This document shows positions 37,572-38,734 of a DNA stretch of 38,734 nt, piece by piece; the first letter of the stretch is position 1, and each line of letters opens with the position of its first letter. A program made the translations under genes and the position numbers. Origin of the DNA: Candidatus Saccharimonadota bacterium (GTDB taxonomy: Bacteria > Patescibacteriota > Saccharimonadia > Saccharimonadales > Saccharimonadaceae); contig JAFWJE010000011.1 of assembly GCA_017511685.1 (NCBI GenBank), forward strand, positions 1 through 38,734, given 5' to 3'. A model generated the notes under the pieces. It did not search any database and was not told the DNA's origin. It was given only the letters and a program-made list of their open reading frames with translations.

Positions 37572-38276
37572 ATGAAATTGTTGCTTCATACTTGCTGTGC
37601 GCCGTGCAGCGTATATTGCATTAAGAGCTTGCGGGCAGAAGGGATTGAACCGACGCTTTTTTGGTATAATCCAAATATCCATCCGTATGCGGAGTATAAG
37701 GCGCGGAGAGATTGTTTGAAAGAATATGCCGCTTTAGTGGGGGTGGATTTGATTTTGGAAGATTTTTACGGGCTGGATAAGTTTGTGTGCGAGGTGGCGA
37801 AGCTAGTGGCGGAGGGTGGCGCCGATGCTACTGATGCTGCCGGTGTGTTTTCTGCGCGGTGCGCGGAGTATTGTTATCCGCGGCGGCTAAGGAAAGTTTT
37901 TGAATATGCTGCGGAAAATGGCTATGATGCGGTGTCAACGACTTTGCTGTATAGTATTTACCAGCAGCATGATGTGATACGAGAATTGTGCTCTGCTCTA
38001 GCGCGCGAATTTGGCGTGGAATTTATGTACCGAGATTTTCGCAAAGGCTGGGCCGAGGGGCAGACAGAAGCGCGAGCCGCTGGGCTGTATATGCAAAAAT
38101 ATTGTGGGTGTGTATTCTCGGAAGAAGAGTCGTTTATCGGACGGGAAATTTCTAGGGATTTGCGCCGAACCGGCGTGTCACCGACAAATGCGGAGGTGAG
38201 GAAAGTCTTGGAAAAGGCAAAGGCTGAGGGGGAAGTTGAGTTGGGGGAAGTTAAGAAAGTTGCTAAAAAGAGCTAA
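37572..38276 (+). CDS. queH: QueH-type epoxyqueuosine reductase
   Basis: QueH carries out the last step of queuosine formation, reducing epoxyqueuosine in tRNA with an iron-sulfur cluster. The 234-aa protein has the N-terminal HTCCAPCSVY motif (C8, C9, C12), then PTLFWYNPNIHPYAEYKARRD, DFYGLDKFV, AARCAEYCYPRRL-like SARCAEYCYPRRL, STTLLYSIYQQHD, and the C-terminal YCGCVFSEEES that completes the cysteine set. The frame is open upstream across the inverted repeat, but 37572 starts right at the conserved strand and 7 bases after the -10 box. A basic tail (KKVAKKS) extends it slightly. Confidence 0.9.
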   Translation: MKLLLHTCCAPCSVYCIKSLRAEGIEPTLFWYNPNIHPYAEYKARRDCLKEYAALVGVDLILEDFYGLDKFVCEVAKLVAEGGADATDAAGVFSARCAEYCYPRRLRKVFEYAAENGYDAVSTTLLYSIYQQHDVIRELCSALAREFGVEFMYRDFRKGWAEGQTEARAAGLYMQKYCGCVFSEEESFIGREISRDLRRTGVSPTNAEVRKVLEKAKAEGEVELGEVKKVAKKS

Positions 38277-38293
38277 GTTAAGCTACACTTAGC
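38272..38293 (+). terminator. Hairpin at the end of queH
   Basis: GCTAAGT and ACTTAGC form a 7-bp stem with an 8-base loop at the stop codon. No U-run follows, so termination here is doubtful. Confidence 0.3.
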
Positions 38294-38406
38294 CTGATTA
38301 TCCCCTACTTTAGTTTCTTAATTTGTGAGTTTTCTGTGATTTTATAGTTGCTTTCCAGTGTTTAAATGAAGCATAAGCATCTTGTCTTTCTATTGATAAT
38401 TTGATA

Positions 38407-38412
38407 TATTAT
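38407..38412 (+). promoter_or_regulatory. -10 box of the last gene
   Basis: TATTAT, with TATATT overlapping it. The start is expected near 38419, leaving a 26-base leader that contains AAGGAG. Confidence 0.45.
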
Positions 38413-38444
38413 AGGTAATAAGTGTTTAACCAAAGGAGTAATAA

Positions 38445-38734
38445 ATGTCAAAAAGAACTTCGTATGAAACAATAAAATCATTTAGTTGGATTTATATTAT
38501 TGTTGCTGCATTTTACACTATCGGTACAATTATTTGTTTCGCCATGCCAGAACTTCGCAACGGTTTGGAAGAAAGTCTAGGTGGCAATGAAGGAATGATA
38601 AAATTTGGCATTACAGCCGGAGTTACCGTTCTGCTTAACTTGTGGTATTTCTGGCTTGCAAGAAGAGTTGCAGCTAAGAAAAGCGACGGTGTACTTTATG
38701 GAGTTTTGTTGATTTTGGGTATTGTCGGCGCTAT
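38445..38734 (+). CDS. Multi-pass membrane protein, cut by the window edge
   Basis: The frame starts at an ATG with AAGGAG (38433-38438) 6 bases upstream and is still open at the end of the window, 96 codons in. The visible part begins MSKRTSYETIKSFSWIYII and has three membrane segments (about 14-34, 52-72 and 84-96). A charged loop ELRNGLEESLGGNEGM lies between the first two. No family was recognised. Base composition is more A/T-rich than most of the window. Confidence 0.7.
   Translation, partial: MSKRTSYETIKSFSWIYIIVAAFYTIGTIICFAMPELRNGLEESLGGNEGMIKFGITAGVTVLLNLWYFWLARRVAAKKSDGVLYGVLLILGIVGA

Noticed and set aside
1-38734. CRISPR array, insertion sequences, phage genes, rRNA
   Set aside because: No regular repeat-spacer pattern, transposase, integrase or rRNA-like sequence was found.
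1-38734. Alternative genetic code with UGA as glycine
   Set aside because: Several complete genes end in TGA (for example the beta-helix gene at 19215-19217) and no conserved protein has internal TGA.

Overview
The window looks like a chromosomal stretch of a small-genome, probably host-dependent bacterium of the Candidate Phyla Radiation, most likely Saccharibacteria (TM7). That is inferred from protein style, extreme compaction, very short leaders and many single-pass surface proteins next to housekeeping genes; there is no 16S rRNA here to prove it. TGA is used as a stop and tryptophan is TGG, so the UGA-glycine code of Absconditabacteria/Gracilibacteria is not in use. No insertion sequence, phage gene or CRISPR array was seen, and no gap between genes exceeds 300 bases.

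Layout. 1-5486: heat-shock pair hrcA-grpE with a CIRCE operator, an adenylate-kinase-like protein, lepA back to back with tilS on a shared palindromic promoter, and a PRC-barrel protein. 5428-9769: recA-NUDIX-recX operon, a ComEC channel without its nuclease-like domain, and a small membrane protein. 9785-12404: an amide-ligase island (RimK, RimB-like retropepsin, a second ATP-grasp ligase, a 44-aa ORF). 12484-14684: envelope proteins, including a thioredoxin-like protein with one cysteine and a membrane-anchored rhodanese. 14748-15847: two tRNA-Pro genes flanking a truncated PMT-like membrane protein. 15891-17521: histidine phosphatase and an LPG-synthase/flippase-like protein. 17553-21589: VTC-domain protein, DUF4956, a Cthe_2159-like beta-helix protein and an OmpR-type two-component system. 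21745-25922: a 39-aa ORF, a DsbA-like protein, a CBS protein, aspS and uppP. 26003-31192: yebC, surface proteins, a TVP38-family protein and RNase Y. 31261-34389: tsaB, tsaE, a 26-aa leader ORF, pilB and a TetR-like regulator. 34513-38734: a membrane protein with a membrane-anchored Clp ATPase, tRNA-Arg, queH and a membrane protein cut by the window edge.

A theme runs through the window. Most transcription units start with an extended -10 box (TGn-TATAAT) whose end lies 6-8 bases before the start codon, so the mRNAs should be leaderless. Genes inside operons, and a minority of first genes (recA, rny, yebC, the VTC operon, the rhodanese gene, dsbA), instead carry a clear Shine-Dalgarno. Several -10 boxes contain the stop codon of the preceding gene, and several divergent pairs use palindromic promoters.

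The best candidates for undescribed biology are: the membrane Clp ATPase with a degenerate first AAA+ domain and its small membrane partner; the VTC/DUF4956/beta-helix/two-component cluster with a PhoB-box-like operator; the RimK/retropepsin/ATP-grasp island; the 143-bp inverted promoter duplication between tRNA-Arg and queH; an in-frame palindromic insertion in lepA; and three small ORFs of 26, 39 and 44 codons.
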